Of a stretch of 6,416 bases of DNA, positions 4,954-6,416 are shown in pieces. Numbering within the stretch: the first letter of the stretch is position 1; every line of letters begins with the position of its first letter. Below the pieces are notes generated by a model, which worked only from the letters and a program-made list of their open reading frames with translations, was not told where the DNA came from and did no database searches. The stretch is from an uncultured Clostridia bacterium (GTDB lineage: Bacteria; Bacillota; Clostridia; TANB77; CAG-508). The stretch is taken from NCBI GenBank assembly GCA_944389715.1, contig CALXNI010000070.1, forward strand, positions 1 through 6,416, given 5' to 3'. The translations under genes were made by a program, and so were the position numbers.

Positions 4954-6036
4954 TTATTCTCCCTTCATTAAATTTATAAATTTATCAAATAAATATCCAC
5001 TATCTTGTGGTCCTGGTGCACTTTCTGGATGATATTGAACACTAAATATTTTATCTTTTTTACATTCTACTCCTTCTACGGTATCGTCTAAAATATTTTT
5101 ATGCGTAACTTTTAAATCTGTTTTATCTAAAGATTTTTCATCTACTGCATAACTGTGATTTTGACTTGTAATTTCTATTTTTCCAGTTTCGAAATTTTTT
5201 ACAGGATGATTTCCACCTCTGTGTCCAAATTTCAATTTATAAGTTTTTGCACCATAAGCTAAACTAATTATTTGATGTCCTAAACATATTCCAAATATTG
5301 GATATTTTCCTTTTAATTCTTTTACTAAATTTATAACTTCAACTACATCTTCTGGGTCACCTGGCCCATTTGATAAAAATATGCCATCAGGCTTTAATTC
5401 TGTTATTTTTTGTGCATCTGTATTATAAGGTACTATTGTTACATTACATCCTCTTGCATTTAAACTTCTTATAATATTTAATTTAATTCCACAATCCACT
5501 GCTACAACATTGTATTTGGGATTTGTTGTCCTTGAATACCATCTTTTTTTGCAACTAACTTTTGATACAACATCTTTTGGAATATCATATTCTTTCAATT
5601 TTTTTAATGCCTCTTCTTTGCCTGTATTAATATCTGTTATTATTACTTTTCTGCTTCCTTTATCTCTTATGCTTCTTGTTAGTTTTCGTGTATCTATTCC
5701 ATATATACCTGGTATGTTATTTTCTTCTAAATATTCTGATAAAGTTTTTGTATACCTAAAATTACTAGGTCTATTATTATATTCTCTTACTATTATTCCA
5801 CCTATTGTAGGTTGTTTTGTTTCATAATCTTCATCTGTTATTCCATAATTTCCTATTAATGGATATGTCATTACAACCATTTGATATGTGTAAGATGGAT
5901 CTGAAACTATTTCTTGATATCCTACCATAGATGTATTAAACACTATTTCACATATATTTTCTACATTTGCTCCAAAACCATATCCAAAATATTCTTCACC
6001 ATCTTCAAGTACAATTTTTTTGTTAAATTCTTTCAT
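4954..6036 (-). CDS. carA: Carbamoyl phosphate synthase small subunit (glutamine amidotransferase), 360 aa
   Basis: This subunit hydrolyses glutamine and passes ammonia through a tunnel to CarB for carbamoyl phosphate synthesis, feeding pyrimidine and arginine pathways. Residues 1-150 form the CarA-specific N-terminal domain, with FNTSMVGYQEI (33-43) and YPLIGNYGI (58-66). Residues about 175-358 are a class I glutaminase with SNGPGDP (222-228). The nucleophile is Cys251 in GICLGHQ, GHRGGNHPV spans 271-279, and the catalytic His336 and Glu338 are in YHPES. All catalytic residues are present and the length is normal for the family. The start at 6036 has an AAAGGAG site at 6048-6054, with a rather long 11-nt spacer; an in-frame TAA just upstream rules out a longer protein. 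The stop is 3 bp before the carB start, and the carB ribosome binding site lies inside the last carA codons, which suggests coupled translation and matched subunit amounts. Confidence 0.97.
   Translation of the reverse strand: MKEFNKKIVLEDGEEYFGYGFGANVENICEIVFNTSMVGYQEIVSDPSYTYQMVVMTYPLIGNYGITDEDYETKQPTIGGIIVREYNNRPSNFRYTKTLSEYLEENNIPGIYGIDTRKLTRSIRDKGSRKVIITDINTGKEEALKKLKEYDIPKDVVSKVSCKKRWYSRTTNPKYNVVAVDCGIKLNIIRSLNARGCNVTIVPYNTDAQKITELKPDGIFLSNGPGDPEDVVEVINLVKELKGKYPIFGICLGHQIISLAYGAKTYKLKFGHRGGNHPVKNFETGKIEITSQNHSYAVDEKSLDKTDLKVTHKNILDDTVEGVECKKDKIFSVQYHPESAPGPQDSGYLFDKFINLMKGE
4959..4965 (-). promoter_or_regulatory. carB ribosome binding site embedded in the end of carA
   Basis: AAGGGAG overlaps the last codons of carA (Met-Lys-Gly-Glu) and lies 8 nt before the carB ATG at 4950; the carA stop is only 3 nt before that ATG. 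Ribosomes finishing carA would keep this site open, a typical arrangement for coupled translation of the two CarAB subunits. Confidence 0.8.
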
Positions 6037-6057
6037 GACAAATTAGGCTCCTTTACT

Positions 6058-6416
6058 TTAATTCATTTCTACTTTTCCTATAATATCTGAAATATTTTCT
6101 ATATTACATTTTTTCATATATTCTTCTATTCCCTCAATAGTTTTTATGCTTGTATATGGATCTATAAAATTACCTGCACCTATAGAAATAGTTGTAGCTC
6201 CTGCTAGCATAAATTCTATTGCATCTTCTCCTGATACTATTCCACCTAATCCCATAATTGGAATATTAACAGCTTTTGATACTTGATATACCATTCTTAC
6301 TGCAACAGGTTTTATTGCAGGTCCTGATAATCCTCCTGTATTATTTGCTAGTACTGGTCTTTTTTTATAAATATCTATTTTCATTCCTAATAAAGTATTA
6401 ATCAAAGATACTCCAT
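6058..6416 (-). CDS. pyrD: Dihydroorotate dehydrogenase, class 1B catalytic subunit (partial, C-terminal 118 residues)
   Basis: This is the C-terminal part of the FMN-containing dihydroorotate dehydrogenase, which oxidises dihydroorotate to orotate, the fourth step of UMP synthesis, in the cytoplasm. The frame is open to the right edge of the window, so the N-terminus lies outside. The visible part begins with G-V-S-L-I-N-T-L, the usual stretch leading into the FMN-binding half. It then carries NTGGLSGPAIKPVAVR, the phosphate-binding IMGLGGI and the late barrel strand ATTISIGAGNF, all typical of class 1B (PyrDB) enzymes. By family knowledge, such enzymes pair with the flavin/iron-sulfur subunit PyrK to use NAD; pyrK would be expected upstream but is not in view. 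The TAA stop is at 6058-6060, and carA follows after 21 bp, so the two are almost certainly co-transcribed. The product call is firm; the 1B subclass is inferred from motif similarity to Lactococcus-type PyrDB. Confidence 0.94.
   Translation of the reverse strand, partial: GVSLINTLLGMKIDIYKKRPVLANNTGGLSGPAIKPVAVRMVYQVSKAVNIPIMGLGGIVSGEDAIEFMLAGATTISIGAGNFIDPYTSIKTIEGIEEYMKKCNIENISDIIGKVEMN

Noticed and set aside
1..6416. CRISPR array, tRNA, rRNA, transposase or defence genes
   Set aside because: No regular spaced repeats, no tRNA or rRNA sequence and no such protein motifs were seen on either strand.

Overview
This window holds the 3' part of a pyrimidine nucleotide synthesis operon from a low-GC bacterium, most likely an uncultured or gut-type member of the Clostridia/Firmicutes. 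The DNA is strongly AT-rich. Genes carry strong AAGGAGG-type ribosome binding sites, and the proteins read like Gram-positive versions of their families (class 1B PyrD, a 304-residue PyrB, a PyrI regulatory chain).

All genes lie on the minus strand and are read from high to low coordinates: pyrD (3' end only, 6058-6416), carA (4954-6036), carB in two overlapping reading frames (3790-4950 and 1770-3809), pyrB (836-1750, start revised) and pyrI (288-707). Spacers are 21 bp (pyrD-carA), 3 bp (carA-carB) and 19 bp (carB-pyrB), so this is one tight transcription unit. CarA releases ammonia from glutamine, and CarB makes carbamoyl phosphate from it with bicarbonate and ATP. PyrB with PyrI joins carbamoyl phosphate to aspartate, and PyrD oxidises dihydroorotate to orotate. 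The dihydroorotase, PyrK, PyrE and PyrF genes are not visible; the operon continues past the right edge.

Two things are out of the ordinary. First, carB is split at the boundary between its carboxyphosphate half and its oligomerisation domain, by what looks like one extra base near 3804. The downstream part begins with a GTG placed 5 nt after a Shine-Dalgarno-like GAGGT, inside a short patch of 50% GC. This could be a real gene split, a disrupted gene or an assembly error. Second, the 128-bp gap between pyrB and pyrI is mostly an 89-bp imperfect palindrome (735-823) whose arms are built of degenerate GARRTGT heptads. It resembles a dispersed palindromic or MITE-like repeat.

The left end (1-287) has no gene I can name. 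It holds a weak all-A/T hairpin after pyrI, a very good sigma-A type promoter (158-187, TTGACA / TGnTAAAAT) pointing left out of the window, and a transcript leader with two clear hairpins. I see no defence, mobile-gene or otherwise new multi-gene system here; the core content is ordinary pyrimidine metabolism.
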